The position numbers were made by a program, and so were the translations under genes. Positions 10,580-21,314 of a stretch of 64,000 nt of DNA are shown piece by piece; position 1 is the stretch's first letter; every line of letters begins with the position of its first letter. Origin of the DNA: Isoetes taiwanensis (lineage: Eukaryota; Streptophyta; Lycopodiopsida; Isoetales; Isoetaceae); the NCBI GenBank assembly GCA_021234155.1, contig JAJEKV010000002.1:32663645-32727644 (forward strand). Reading direction: 5' to 3'. A model generated the notes under the pieces. That model saw only the letters and a program-made list of their open reading frames with translations, had not been told where the DNA came from and did no database searches.

Positions 10580-10704
10580 ATGGTGGAGGTAAGTCCCATC
10601 TGGGTGTGTGTCTCATAAGCATCTACTTCTCATTGGATGTTAAAAACTCTCCCTCCCTCCCTCCCTCCCTTCCTCCCTCCCTCCCTCCATCTATCTATCT
10701 ATGT
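10580..10704 (+). mobile_element. LINE family A 3' end only, with (CCCT)n/(ATCT)n tail
   Basis: GTCTCATAAG at 10610 followed 40 bp later by GATGTTAAAA and then a (CCCT)n run turning into (ATCT)n at about 10650-10704 matches the conserved last 40 bp of LINE A at 26830, 27200 (minus) and 33850. No coding part remains. It is a severely 5'-truncated copy or a SINE-like derivative that borrowed the LINE A 3' end. Confidence 0.6.
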
Positions 10705-11509
10705 ACCTACCTATTCATATTTCCACTACAAGGCATAAGCATGCTACTGTGTAACACGAAAAGTACTATTTAGAGACCATAAAACTACCTAAACAAGATG
10801 TTGCGCACAAAGGGTTGCCCTCCGGTGGTCCGAAAGTGTGTTTTCATGTTTCATTTTTTTTGTGTTGGATCTTGTTTATTTTGTGTGGAGTCTGTAAATG
10901 ATATGAACGCAGGTTGTCATTTTCTTAGCTCAAGAAGGTGCTCATTGTCTATTTGGACTCGACAATTTTGTTCATAATATGAACCCTATGGCCATTACAT
11001 CATGTAATTGCGTTGTATCGGGCATTTTGCCAGTAAAGGCACCGGTAATGCCGCCACCGGTAATGCCGCATGCTACTGTGTAACATGAAAAAAAAAACTA
11101 ACCAATGATGGGAATTGCGTACTTGCATAATGTAGCAACAATATAATAAATGTTAAATGGATGCATTCATTTTGGCCACCAATAGTAATGTTCTTTATCT
11201 TTTATTTTGACCTTTTGAAAATACAATGAATGAGGAAACAATATTCATTCTTGAAGTAATTAGTGTAGGTATTTTGGCATGTTTCAAAAGTGAAAACCTA
11301 TTGCATTCTTATACCCAAGGACTAGGAGTTCAATGCAGATGGACGGTATTTACTAGGTAAAGCAAAGGGGCTATTTTACATTTTAGGGCTCAATAATTGA
11401 AATTGTATGGAACTGCAAAATTTTGATATTTGAAGTGTATTGAAGTGCATTTTTATGCCTATTTTTTTGGGAGCCTAGTTTACATGCAATCGTTTAGATA
11501 CCATTACTT

Positions 11510-11830
11510 GGGTAAAAGCATATTAGGGTGTGCCTTAAAAAGTATCATTTAGGAACCACAAAAGTACCCAAAAAGGTAGCCAGCACTGGGTATTGGGCAC
11601 CTCTGCAATACCTTAATAAAATGTACATTTTAGTATTGATGTATTTATTATGGCCTCCTTTAGCATTATCTTTATCTTAACTTTGAATATTAACATGTCC
11701 TAGAAATTTGTATTGGATATTTGAATTAGTTTTAATGAAAAGAAAAATGAGAAGGTACCCAGTTCCAAAGTATCTAGTGTAGGTTCTTTAGCAGGTTTCA
11801 AAAGTGGTACACCCTAACATGCTTTCGCCC
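11510..11830. mobile_element. MITE-like element with 25-bp inverted ends
   Basis: The ends 11510-11534 and 11806-11830 are inverted repeats matching at 21 of 25 positions (core AGGGTGT, with AAAGCAT outside). The 321-bp interior has no coding capacity. Related end sequences occur at about 11258-11316 (right end) and about 10733-10800 and 11066-11100 (left end), suggesting one or two more damaged copies just upstream. Target duplication not resolved, so superfamily unknown. Confidence 0.5.
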
Positions 11831-11927
11831 ACTTAAAGGTTCCAATTGTATACGTTGTTGTTGTTGTCGTCTCCCCCCCTCCCCCCCCAAGATTGCTACT
11901 TTTTATTGATATAAAGGGTTAGCGTGT

Positions 11928-12797
11928 TGTCTAATACTATAGACTTACCTCTACATCTTCTCCAAGTGGATACTACAAGAGTGGAAGCCAATTTCCTAGA
12001 CTCAAAGGCTCCATAGCCAAATTAAAGATTTATAATATAACAAGTACAATAGAAACTAAGTACAAAAGCTGCCCCAAATAGAAACTGCTCTTCTTCCATG
12101 CATCCACTACACTAAAGAACCTGGCCCTATAATAAAAAAATATAAGCAGATTTTTTGTGCTGCAAGCAGCCTGAGTTGAAGTGGAGATAAAACATATATG
12201 TGATACTAGGCAGGATGTTAATGCTCGATGAAGCTCATTCTAAAATTACTAGCTGCACCATTGCATCATCTGCACAACTGGCTCACAAGTTTATCTGGTT
12301 CAAACTTCTATCCACGATGCCATCCAAAACTGTTCCACAATCTCCCTTCCCCAATTTTGACGTCCAGCCTTGCCTTTTTATTTGTTTCTTCCACCGATAT
12401 GCATACCAAAATGACGTGTTTTCTCCGCAATGAATAATCCATAGGTCTTATAGATGTTTTTACACCCTATAGAGCATTGCCCATATATGACATGAGAAAC
12501 TAACATTTATAGACCATTGCCCATATACGGCATGACATACTAGTGAAAACGATGGTTCTAATATAATGACACGCCCTTCTACTCTTAATTCAATTTAATT
12601 AAATTCAGTTCTCGAACTATATTAGTTCGTGGACATTCTAATCCAATTTTTTCCAAGTATTTGACGCAGAGGGTAAACTAATATGATCTTCATCTTCTTA
12701 GCCGATGAGATAATGGTAATAAAGTTTCTTCCACATATGGAGGTCTTAAAAATCATGGTATTACATCTTCTTCTCACCTTAAGCTGGCTAGTATTCA
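11928..12797 (+). repeat. 870-bp direct repeat, copy 1
   Basis: Starts TGTCTAATAC and ends TATTCA; matches 14226-15098 almost continuously, by eye above nine in ten positions, with short indels. No long open frame. TG...CA ends recall an LTR, but no primer-binding site follows this copy, no polypurine tract precedes copy 2, and the outer flanks do not form a 5-bp duplication. Internally it holds a diverged pair of phrases around ATTGCCCATATA. Confidence 0.8.
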
Positions 12798-14225
12798 GCA
12801 TATGTCATTTGTGTGATTTGCGTTTGTTCGAGGCGCCATCCCATCATGCAACTAATGCACATCATTGCATTTATATTAAAGCAAGGCAATTTTATTATTC
12901 CACACTTATATAATTTAAAGCAGCAATTACAATATCTACCAAATAAATGAGCCATGTCAACATGAATAATATTCTCTATATCTTTAAAACTTTTATGAGT
13001 TACATTATGTTATTCTAAACATTTACCACACTTTTTCCACAGATGTACATAACATTTCTACACAATTCCAAAGGCCCCGAACGGGCTAAATTTTTTTATG
13101 TTAAAGAAACCATTACATCTGATACTTTTAAATTAAAGTCCCCCTTAAACCCCCTTTGGTTTGGGTGCATATTCACCAAAGCTTTGGTTTGGTTTGTCTG
13201 CAAAAGCTCGGAGCCTGTTTCAACCTGGATATCAAAACAAATCACTTATGGTGATAAACAGAGAGAGGCATCATACGCAACAAAGTAATCATGCCATACA
13301 ATGGCAAGCAAGACACGAGAATTTCATAAAAGTTGGGGTGAGTGTCAAAGAACAAAGGAATTTACCTATCTTTCAAGATCCTAAGAAACTACTTAGGAAC
13401 CTCTCTGCATCTACGCTCGTTATGTTGGAAGTGATCAAATTTGTGTATGCAAGATGATGTTAAAACTACAACTAGGCATACTTCTGTATTAATCAAAGAC
13501 AACGATTGGGTAAAGATATACATATACCTTGTCCTGCCACCAGTAAGTGGACTCGACCCCTGCATATAATGCATATGTGCAATAGGTTAAACAAATCATG
13601 ACTCCTGGGATCTAAGACAATTCCAATCTAGACACAAACAGTAACTTGCAGGGAGGCCAAATTTTCCTGACCAAACTCAACAATTGTAATCGCCTGCTCA
13701 TGTAGAACATAGTCAAAAAGATGTGAAAAAAAATAATGCATAAAATTATACTTTTGTTGTCCACAGCCGTTTGGGCCTCAGAAGTCAAAATTAAATATTT
13801 CATCCTAAGGGTTGAACCAGAGATATTGAAGCAATATAACCTGGTATCTGATTAGCATAGGCAGCAAGCTTGTTTGTTCCATTAGTCAATTTTGATCCTG
13901 CAGATTTTAGCCAACAAACCACATTATAAGTGATCAAAGCTAATTTAAATGCAACTTTAGAAATACAACCCCCAATATATGTGCAAAAGGGATAAGGCAT
14001 GCACACATTAAGTTATTTGTCATGTGTCTTTAATTTTGTTGAGATGATTAGTACCTTGTGATGAGATCCTATGAGCTCACTCAGTTTTGCATATTTCACG
14101 CAATTTGCAAACTGCTTCATGATGGAACCAGGTCTATGTCTTAATGGATATACAGCTATATGTATTGAGAGCTGCAAATTGAATCTTGATTTAGACAAAT
14201 GTCTTGATTAAGATTAATGGTCTGG
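12798..14225. other. Spacer between the 870-bp repeats
   Basis: 1.4 kb of unique-looking sequence with no recognised coding region or structural RNA. Short open frames on both strands lack known motifs. If the repeats were LTRs this would be the internal region, but gag/pol motifs are absent. Confidence 0.4.
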
Positions 14226-15098
14226 TGTCTAATACTATAGACTTCCCTCTACATCTTCTCCAAGTGGATACTACAAGAGTGGAAGCCAATTTTCTAGACT
14301 CAAAGGCTCCGTAGCCAAATTAAAGATTTATAACATAACAAGTACAATAGAAACTAAGTACAAAAGCTGCCCCAAATAGAAAGTGCTCTTCTTCCATGCA
14401 TACACTACACTTGCCTTTAAAAAACCTGGCCCTATAATAAAAAAAATATAAGCACATTTTTTGTGCTGCAAGCAGCCTGAGTTGAAGTGGAGATAAAACA
14501 CATATCTGATACTAGGCAAGATGTTAACGCTCGATGAAGCTCACTCTAAAATTACTAGCTGCATCATTGCATCATCTGCACAACTGGCTCACAAGTTTAT
14601 CTGGTTCAAACTTCTATCCACGATGGCGTCAAAACTGATCCACAATCCCCAAATTTTGACGTCCAGCCTTGCCTTTTATTTGTTTCTTCCACTGACATGC
14701 ATACCAAAATGACGTGTTTTCTCCACAATAAATAATCCATAGGTCTTATATATGTTTCTACACCCTATAGACCATTGCCCATATATGACATGAGAAACTA
14801 ACATTTATAGACCATTGCCCATATACGGCATGACGTACTAGCGAAAACAATGGTTCTAATATAATGACACACCCTTCTACTCTCAATTTAATTTAATTAA
14901 ATTTAGTTCTCGAACTATTTTAGTTCGTGGACATTCTAATCCAATTTTTTCCAAGTGTTTGAAGCAGAGGGCAAACTAATATGATCGTCATCTTCTTAGT
15001 CGATGAGATCATGGTAATAAAGTTTCTTCCACATATGGAGGGGGTCTTAAAAATCATGGTATTACATCTTCTTCTCACCTTAAGCCGGCTAATATTCA
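14226..15098 (+). repeat. 870-bp direct repeat, copy 2
   Basis: Direct repeat of 11928-12797; the start-to-start distance is 2298 bp. The boundaries are sharp on both sides (similarity begins at TGTCTAATAC and ends at TATTCA). The high identity implies a more recent origin than most repeats here, by duplication or as paired ends of a non-autonomous element. Confidence 0.8.
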
Positions 15099-15586
15099 TG
15101 GAAATTAACATACCGATACTAAAAGTTTTGCTTTAGATGGGGAGTTTTGCATTTGAGCGAGTCAAATTTCAATGATGTGGAACTTTTAACTAAGTCATTC
15201 GTCGCTCTGACATGCTCTTGGTAATGTCTATGAGGCCAAAATGCTACAGTCTGACAGGTCTATCCTTTTGAAATATATTAGACCTAAGCAAGGATGGAAA
15301 TTAGGGGGGTTCCCCCTTTCTAATTAGAGTTTGAACAATCCCATTTGATAAAGCACATGTGGGTAAGTTTTTTTATTGAAATTTAATAAAAGTAATGTAA
15401 GATTTGGCAATGCAAAATCTAGCAAATTAGAGGTCTTTTTCTCAAAAACTTGGTAAGGATAAATAAAGAGTAGCATTTTTGATGATCAATGAAAAATCTA
15501 AATTCGAGGCCTAGACCTAAGTGCTTTAAAAGGTTTCCTTTGATGATGATTTTGATACGCAAAGTATGTAGCACATATCCTTTATT

Positions 15587-15702
15587 TTCAAAAAAAAAAA
15601 AAAAAAAAAAAAAAAACATATATTCTTGTAGCCAATACTATCTTTCTTTCTTTTTTTTCTTTTTTTTGTAGCCAATACTATTTTTTTTTTTTTTTTTTTT
15701 TA
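15587..15702. repeat. Poly-A / poly-T tracts with short duplication
   Basis: A run of about 35 A (15590-15625) is followed by two T-rich runs (15650-15667 and 15680-15701). The phrase GTAGCCAATACTAT occurs twice, before the T runs. This could be remains of retroposed poly-A tails in opposite orientation. No gene is seen between 15100 and 16340 apart from this. Confidence 0.5.
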
Positions 15703-16348
15703 GTCCACTTCAATTTGGACATGTGTCCCAACATCCTTTTAGTTCCGATGTTTTGTGAGTAAAACAAAGTTTATTGTGGTTTCAAGTTGTTTTCCTAATA
15801 AAAAGAGATGAATGGTTGGGTTGGTAATTTGGTAGCGATTGTTGAACCTTGGGCTTCTGATTTATTGAAATGAAAATGAAAGTGCAACTTGACGAGGTCC
15901 TAAAAATGGAACAGAATAGACTACTGTGACTCCTGCCATTGAACAAACACATTTGAACCACCATATTTATAGGCTGCACGGCATGGCAAAGGAGACAATC
16001 TAACACGTCAAGAGTTCTTTCATTGTTAAGTTTGGGATATGGATTCCCAAGGAGGGTTAAGATAACTGATGCCCTTGGATAGGCATGTCTGAACAATAGT
16101 ATATCCGCTAGAGTACACAGCTAAGCAAAGGGGATATCATTACAGGTCAATTGTTTGCGAAGATGATTTAGGACCAACCTCGTGGCCAATTCAATAATTA
16201 GAGACCAACATAGCGGACAATTCAATGGATAAGTTAACTATAAACTGTACCGTTGGGAAGGTTAACGTTGAAAGAAGGAAAAAGGGTAGGATTTGGATTT
16301 GGATTTGAATTTGATGTGTTATTAGGAAGTTTAAGTTTCAATACAAAG

Positions 16349-16560
16349 GAAGAGTGAGATGGCCAAAAGTCCAAAAGATTGATGTAAGCAAAATGTCATT
16401 GTCTATAGTGTGGAAAGGAACAAGAAATGAAGAGATGAAAGCTAAAAATGCTTAGGACTATCATTGTCAAAGAGTAGTATAGCAAGGCACCCTTTGTTGG
16501 ACTTGTTTATAAGATAGAATGGGGCAAAAAATATGCAATATGATAATAATGCTGGCCCCT
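16349..16560 (+). repeat. Dispersed repeat, copy 2 (partner at 8604)
   Basis: Same orientation and order of shared blocks as 8604-8818. The sequence after it (to about 16930) has no recognised gene; open frames there are short and without known motifs. Confidence 0.7.
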
Positions 16561-17098
16561 TATTTGCGGCAGAACCATTGGCCTGGGCCCCCCGCGTACA
16601 AAAGTCGGAGGTGAAACCGCCATGCAACCCACTTATGGGAATATAGAAGTGCATGTATGTAACTTTGACATATATTTCTTTTGTCACAATATCTAGCCTA
16701 CACAGCATTTCAAAAATGGACGGCTCCCCTGTCGGACGGAACAGAACCCAGAGATGTCAACACCGTTACCGCTCCAAAAGCTCTTCAACAATCTATCCAA
16801 AACATCCAAGAACACAAAATTTAAGAAAAATCTCATGCCTTCTACCAGAGATTTAGTTCCTTTTCCTCGCATTTCAGCCTTACAATCAGCATTTACAGAG
16901 CCCAACTCTGTAATCTACACCCCCGTTTTGGGAATATACATATGATATACATAAGTACTGTCTTGGATTCCATCTGTTAGGAATGATTTTAATTCCCTCC
17001 TGCTGGATGGATCACCACACAGCACTGCTATACATTTGGTTCAATCTGTGAATCATATAAGGCGGAAGAGCCAGTATGAATAAATCCGATGCATGAAT

Positions 17099-17280
17099 CT
17101 GCGAAAAAGGGAATGAATCAGTGCAGTCTTTGAGGGTAGAAGAAATCTGGAAGTATGAGACTGTGTAAGGACAGTAAGAATGATTCTGAGAACTGGGATG
17201 ATTTTGAATCAATGAAATCTATGACAGATTGAAGCAGAAAGATTGAAAAATAAATTATAGAAGATTGAAAGGGTTCATAC
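17099..17280 (-). other. Possible 3'-UTR intron of the ALOG gene
   Basis: Four bases after the ALOG stop codon the minus strand reads CAG|GTATGA, close to the consensus splice donor. A pyrimidine-rich acceptor CCCTTTTTCGCAG ends at 17099, giving a 182-bp candidate intron entirely in the 3' untranslated region. This is seen only as signals; no transcript evidence is available. Confidence 0.35.
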
Positions 17281-17284
17281 CTGA

Positions 17285-17935
17285 TCAGTTCATGATATCC
17301 ATGATAGAAATGGGAGTGGAAGTCGACGGATCGGCGGAGCTAGGAATGGAAGAATCAGCTGCCGGAGTAGAGGAAGAAGAGGCAGAGATTTGGGAAGAAG
17401 AAGAAGAGGGGCGTTTTCTTTTCTTCTTTTCATAAGCGATTCCTCGAGCTTTAGCCTGGAGCTCACGAACTTCGCGAAGATAAATCCGAACAGCCCGAGC
17501 TCCGAACGGATTTGCCTCCGGCTTGCCGCCGTGTTCTTCATAGGCAGCCCTAAGCCGGCCGATCAGAGCATCAAGACTTCCCCAAGCTTGCCTCAGAGGG
17601 CAAGAACATGGCGCCGGAGGATGAACTAGCCCAAAAAAGGGGCACTGCGGAGCGTGAACCTTCGTTTTTCCGAATTGATCCAAATATCTCAGAAACTCAA
17701 GAACATGAGCTCCGCTGCATCTTGTTAACGCTAACGGCGGTCTGTGATTTTTCAGATACTGGCCAAATGTGTTCCAATCTCGTCTTTTCTGCGCTTCATA
17801 TCTGCTTGGAGCTGCCGGAGTTGCCGCAGCTTCTTTTTCCCTCTGATTTGCTTCTGTTTGCCCAGACGCTATGCCGCTGCCGGAAGAATACCCTTCTTCG
17901 CCCCCTGCATCTGAATCAGAAATATCTGCACTCAT
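17285..17935 (-). CDS. ALOG-domain transcriptional regulator (LSH/G1-like)
   Basis: This 216-residue nuclear protein belongs to the ALOG family (Arabidopsis LSH1 and rice G1), land-plant DNA-binding regulators of meristem and lateral-organ development. Residues 1-43 are acidic, Ser/Gly/Ala-rich and disordered. The ALOG domain spans about 44-170: it starts [14 protein letters not shown], includes [20 protein letters not shown], and carries the family's zinc-ribbon insertion (H94, C98, C110, C112) before [13 protein letters not shown] nuclear localisation signal K-K-K-R-K-R sits at 170-175, followed by a Ser/Pro-rich tail. The length is typical, the coding region is a single uninterrupted exon as usual in the family, and every core motif is intact. 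The start is the only Met before the domain in this frame. It has no gene neighbours. Which ALOG subgroup it belongs to cannot be settled by eye. Confidence 0.95.
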   Translation of the reverse strand: MSADISDSDAGGEEGYSSGSGIASGQTEANQREKEAAATPAAPSRYEAQKRRDWNTFGQYLKNHRPPLALTRCSGAHVLEFLRYLDQFGKTKVHAPQCPFFGLVHPPAPCSCPLRQAWGSLDALIGRLRAAYEEHGGKPEANPFGARAVRIYLREVRELQAKARGIAYEKKKRKRPSSSSSQISASSSSTPAADSSIPSSADPSTSTPISIMDIMN

Positions 17936-18660
17936 TTTCTTCGGCTATGGCTATGGCTGGAGATCTTTCGCTGCCGGAATGCAGACGGAGCTTAACTTAT
18001 TTAGGGTTCTTGAGCTACAGAGACATCTCAACAAATCATAACCCCTTGAAAAGCCTCCGTTCTTAAACTGCTACAGAATTCAATCCGGCCCTGTTCCTTT
18101 AGGCAACAAAACCATTCCCTGTTCCTCTGTTCTGCAGCAACAAAAGCACCATACTCGCCGGAAATAAATTCCCCCCTTTCATTTCAAACAGGACCACAAG
18201 ATCTCTGCGGCTGGGACACCAGGATTGATCAAAAAGAAAAAAACTGGCAATGGCAGGCAAAAAAAAACTCGCTGGGAACGATTTGGTCGATAAAACGATG
18301 GATTGGAGCATGAAAAGAAAGGATTGAGCTGATTGGGGCCACAGATTTGAGCAAGTAGGGAAGGGAACAAGGCGGCCACGACAGATAATGCGCAAAAGGG
18401 CAGTAATTGCCTGTAAGGAAGAAGCCAAGGGTATGTTAATTTGGCAGCAAATATACTGTAGGAGAAGAACAAAGTGTGACGAGACTGAATGCTTAGGGCA
18501 CGTGGTCTCAGAGATTGGGCAGAGCCTTCCGGCCCCCACACCATAGCCGGACGGACGGACTTGTTTATTTTTTGCGTCATCCTTCGCCGTCCCTCCCACG
18601 GCCGAAAAATGAACGGCCCAGATCGTGCTGTCCTTCACAACTCTCCATTTTCAACATGCT
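17936..18660 (-). promoter_or_regulatory. Presumed 5' UTR / promoter region of the ALOG gene
   Basis: This is the stretch immediately upstream of the ALOG start, with higher GC than flanking DNA. I find no convincing TATA box at a fixed distance. Overlapping open frames on both strands (17608-18066 plus, 18099-18638 minus) carry no known domain and are best explained by the GC content. The assignment rests on position only. Confidence 0.35.
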
Positions 18661-18677
18661 CTTTTTTTTCGTTGCCC

Positions 18678-18728
18678 ACGTCACCCTCACCCTCACCCTC
18701 ACCCTCACCTCCTCCCTCACCCTCACCA
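18678..18728. repeat. (CCCTCA)n simple repeat
   Basis: About seven CCCTCA hexamers with one interruption lie roughly 740 bp upstream of the ALOG start. On the gene's strand this is TGAGGG, a purine-rich tract. Confidence 0.85.
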
Positions 18729-18965
18729 AAATTTCCTTCATGGCTAATCTTTTGTGAGCTTGGTTTGGGAAATTTTTTGACCTTGAATACTACCTACATA
18801 CTTCCCCTCTTGATACCTACCGGAAATATCAAGAAAATTAGTATTTCTAGCATTAAAATTTCTTGCTTTTTCTAAACTGCTTGTGAAGTCTTGAGGTAGA
18901 TTACAAGGGTTCTGGGAATCTCCCCAACCAAGACTGTGAGGTCTTGTGTTAAGTTTAAATACCAC

Positions 18966-19680
18966 ATTTACGGAGCCGCCATATGTCCTAAACGATTTTA
19001 CCGTTGTGGTATAATGTAAAAAGTACTATTTATCTTATAGATTATGTTGTTGTGATATAACGTAAAATATATAAATAACGTTTATCAACCCCACTTTACA
19101 ACAATTTGTAAAGCTTCTTCCTCCTTCATCCTTCCTTTTACCCCTTGTCTCATCCTCTATAACACTTAGTTTTTTGCCATCCTATTGAAATATGCATCAC
19201 ATTATATACCTTGGGTTCCTCCTAGTCCACATTGTGGTGGGGGCTTTTAGGCATGATGCTGAATCGAGGATCATAAAATTCACTACTGTACTGCTCTCTG
19301 TCGGGCCCAGTGTGTACGCATCTCGCCGGCCGACTCCACCTCTCAGTGCCTTGGACAATTAGTCTTGTTAATTTTATAAAAAAGATTCTCATGTATCTTA
19401 ATCGCACTTTTTACGCAAGGAAAAAGGATTTAGAATGATGGAAACGACGGCTTACCTTAATATAATTATCTTCTAGAAACATCTTCGTGGTTCAAATGTT
19501 TTGTCTTAAACTAAGATTTCAAACATACTATGATAAGGAATGTTCTAATCTTTCTAGCATGATCCACTTATATCATTGTTAACAATGAGGGGGGAGAAAA
19601 AAAAATGAAAAATAATTTGTATTGCAACTTGTACTGGCACGACAACCGATATAATGATGATCACATTGCTAAGAAATTGT
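18966..19680. other. Anonymous AT-rich sequence
   Basis: No open frame with recognisable content and no RNA gene noticed; ordinary AT-rich intergenic sequence. Confidence 0.5.
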
Positions 19681-19682
19681 AA

Positions 19683-19906
19683 GAAGATACTCTCTAACTT
19701 GTAAAGATTGTTTTGTACTGACTACTACTGGGCCTTAAGAGTGGTCTAGGTAAGAGGTTACAACATTAATTATAAAAATATTTTCTAACAACGAAGATAC
19801 TCTCTAACGTGTAAAGATTGTTTTGTACTGACTACTACTACTGGGCCTTAAGAGTGGTCTAGGTAAGAGGTTACAACATTAATTATAAAAATATTTTCTA
19901 ACAACA
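19683..19906 (+). repeat. Tandem duplication of a 110-bp segment
   Basis: Two adjacent, almost identical copies, beginning GAAGATACTCTCTAAC at 19683 and about 19793. They differ by one substitution and one extra CTA triplet. Non-coding and probably recent. Confidence 0.9.
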
Positions 19907-21150
19907 CAATAGCGGTAGGAAATACAAAATTGTGCTATTACTCATGCCAAAAGACCATAATTATTCAAACATCTTTCTAGAGGAAGAATAATCACGATTG
20001 TACAAATGTTAATTACTTGTGCTATCACAAACATCTTCCTATCTAGCATTATAATCATAGCCTAAATGTCCTAAGACGAGTTCCTTGTCCTTAGAAATGT
20101 GTAGATTGGAAAATGCAAAGATAGATATGGTTGTTTTAGGTATTTTGGCTCCTTTTGTGTACCAAACCATGCCTCCCACTTATTTGGTCATGACAATCAT
20201 AAGCCTATAAGTAATATGAGGTACTGCTCTAACTCGTAATTATGTACAATGTATTGATCATCCATGGCCCAAATTTTCTATCTCATTCAATAGGGTCTAT
20301 GTTTTATGTTGTCCTCATGTACATTAAAAAAAGTGTATTGCCTTATAAGTTCTCTAGCATTTTATGTACTAAATTTTCATCTAAACTTGGCCATGTTGTC
20401 ATTTCCAAACTCTTGCATTTTTTGTTGTAGAAGATACTCTACTGACAATATTTGTTGATCATTGTAACAGTAAATATAAAAACCAAAATCCTTACCTCTC
20501 TTTTGTTATTCTATGTAGAGTAAGCGATATTAAATAAAAAAGAAAAAAATGTTGTTCGTCATGGAATGACCTTTCTTTTATCCTTTTATACAACTATCCT
20601 TATGATAAACCACAATTGTACAAAGGTTAATCCCTTGTATTAAGAAATCTTTGATTTGTAACCTATGAAAGAATAAATGATTATTTTTTGTTTTCACATT
20701 CTTTCTGTCGCGGTGTTCCTCACATGTCTAGTAATTACAAATGTATATTGTATAAGGTACTCCACTTGACGTAATTATGCAATCGTATATGGCCTATGTT
20801 TGTCGGGATATCTTATAGTGATATCCTAATTTCTACAATTTTGAGTCCTATGATGATATCATATTCAATTACCTTCTTTTTTAATCTCCAAATAATTACT
20901 TAATTCTGCTCGTAAAGCGTGAATCTATAGTAAGACTACCTACTATAAATTATTGATATACATACATTGAGTATGAATATAAGGCATGAATGATACTCAA
21001 TGTCACCATAAAACTGATTTTCAAAAACTATATCCACTAATCTACGAGATAAAACACATTGATTTTATATTTGAATACTAGCAAGGTGCTCGACCACTAT
21101 GGATTGCCCCTATGTCTTTGGAGGAGACCTAATTACTATACTAACTTTGA

Positions 21151-21153
<3 letters not shown>
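19907..21153. other. Anonymous AT-rich sequence
   Basis: Nothing recognised on either strand: no long open frames, repeats or terminal motifs. Confidence 0.5.

Positions 21154-21229
<76 letters not shown>
21154..21229. repeat. (AT)n microsatellite, about 38 units
   Basis: An uninterrupted alternating TA run of about 75 bp. Open frames made of Tyr-Ile across it are translation artefacts. Confidence 0.98.
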
Positions 21230-21231
<2 letters not shown>

Positions 21232-21314
21232 AGTTTATTATATTAGTGCCTACACATTTGAAGAAATCGCTGACAAAAATATGTGAAAAATTCCCTGCAA
21301 AAACAAACCCAATA

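Noticed and set aside
11928-15098. Complete LTR retrotransposon
   Set aside because: The TG...CA ends fit, but there is no primer-binding site, polypurine tract, gag/pol or 5-bp target duplication.
17608-18066. Plus-strand 152-codon frame opposite the ALOG gene
   Set aside because: It is antisense to the ALOG coding exon and its upstream region; the ALOG domain is unmistakable on the minus strand.
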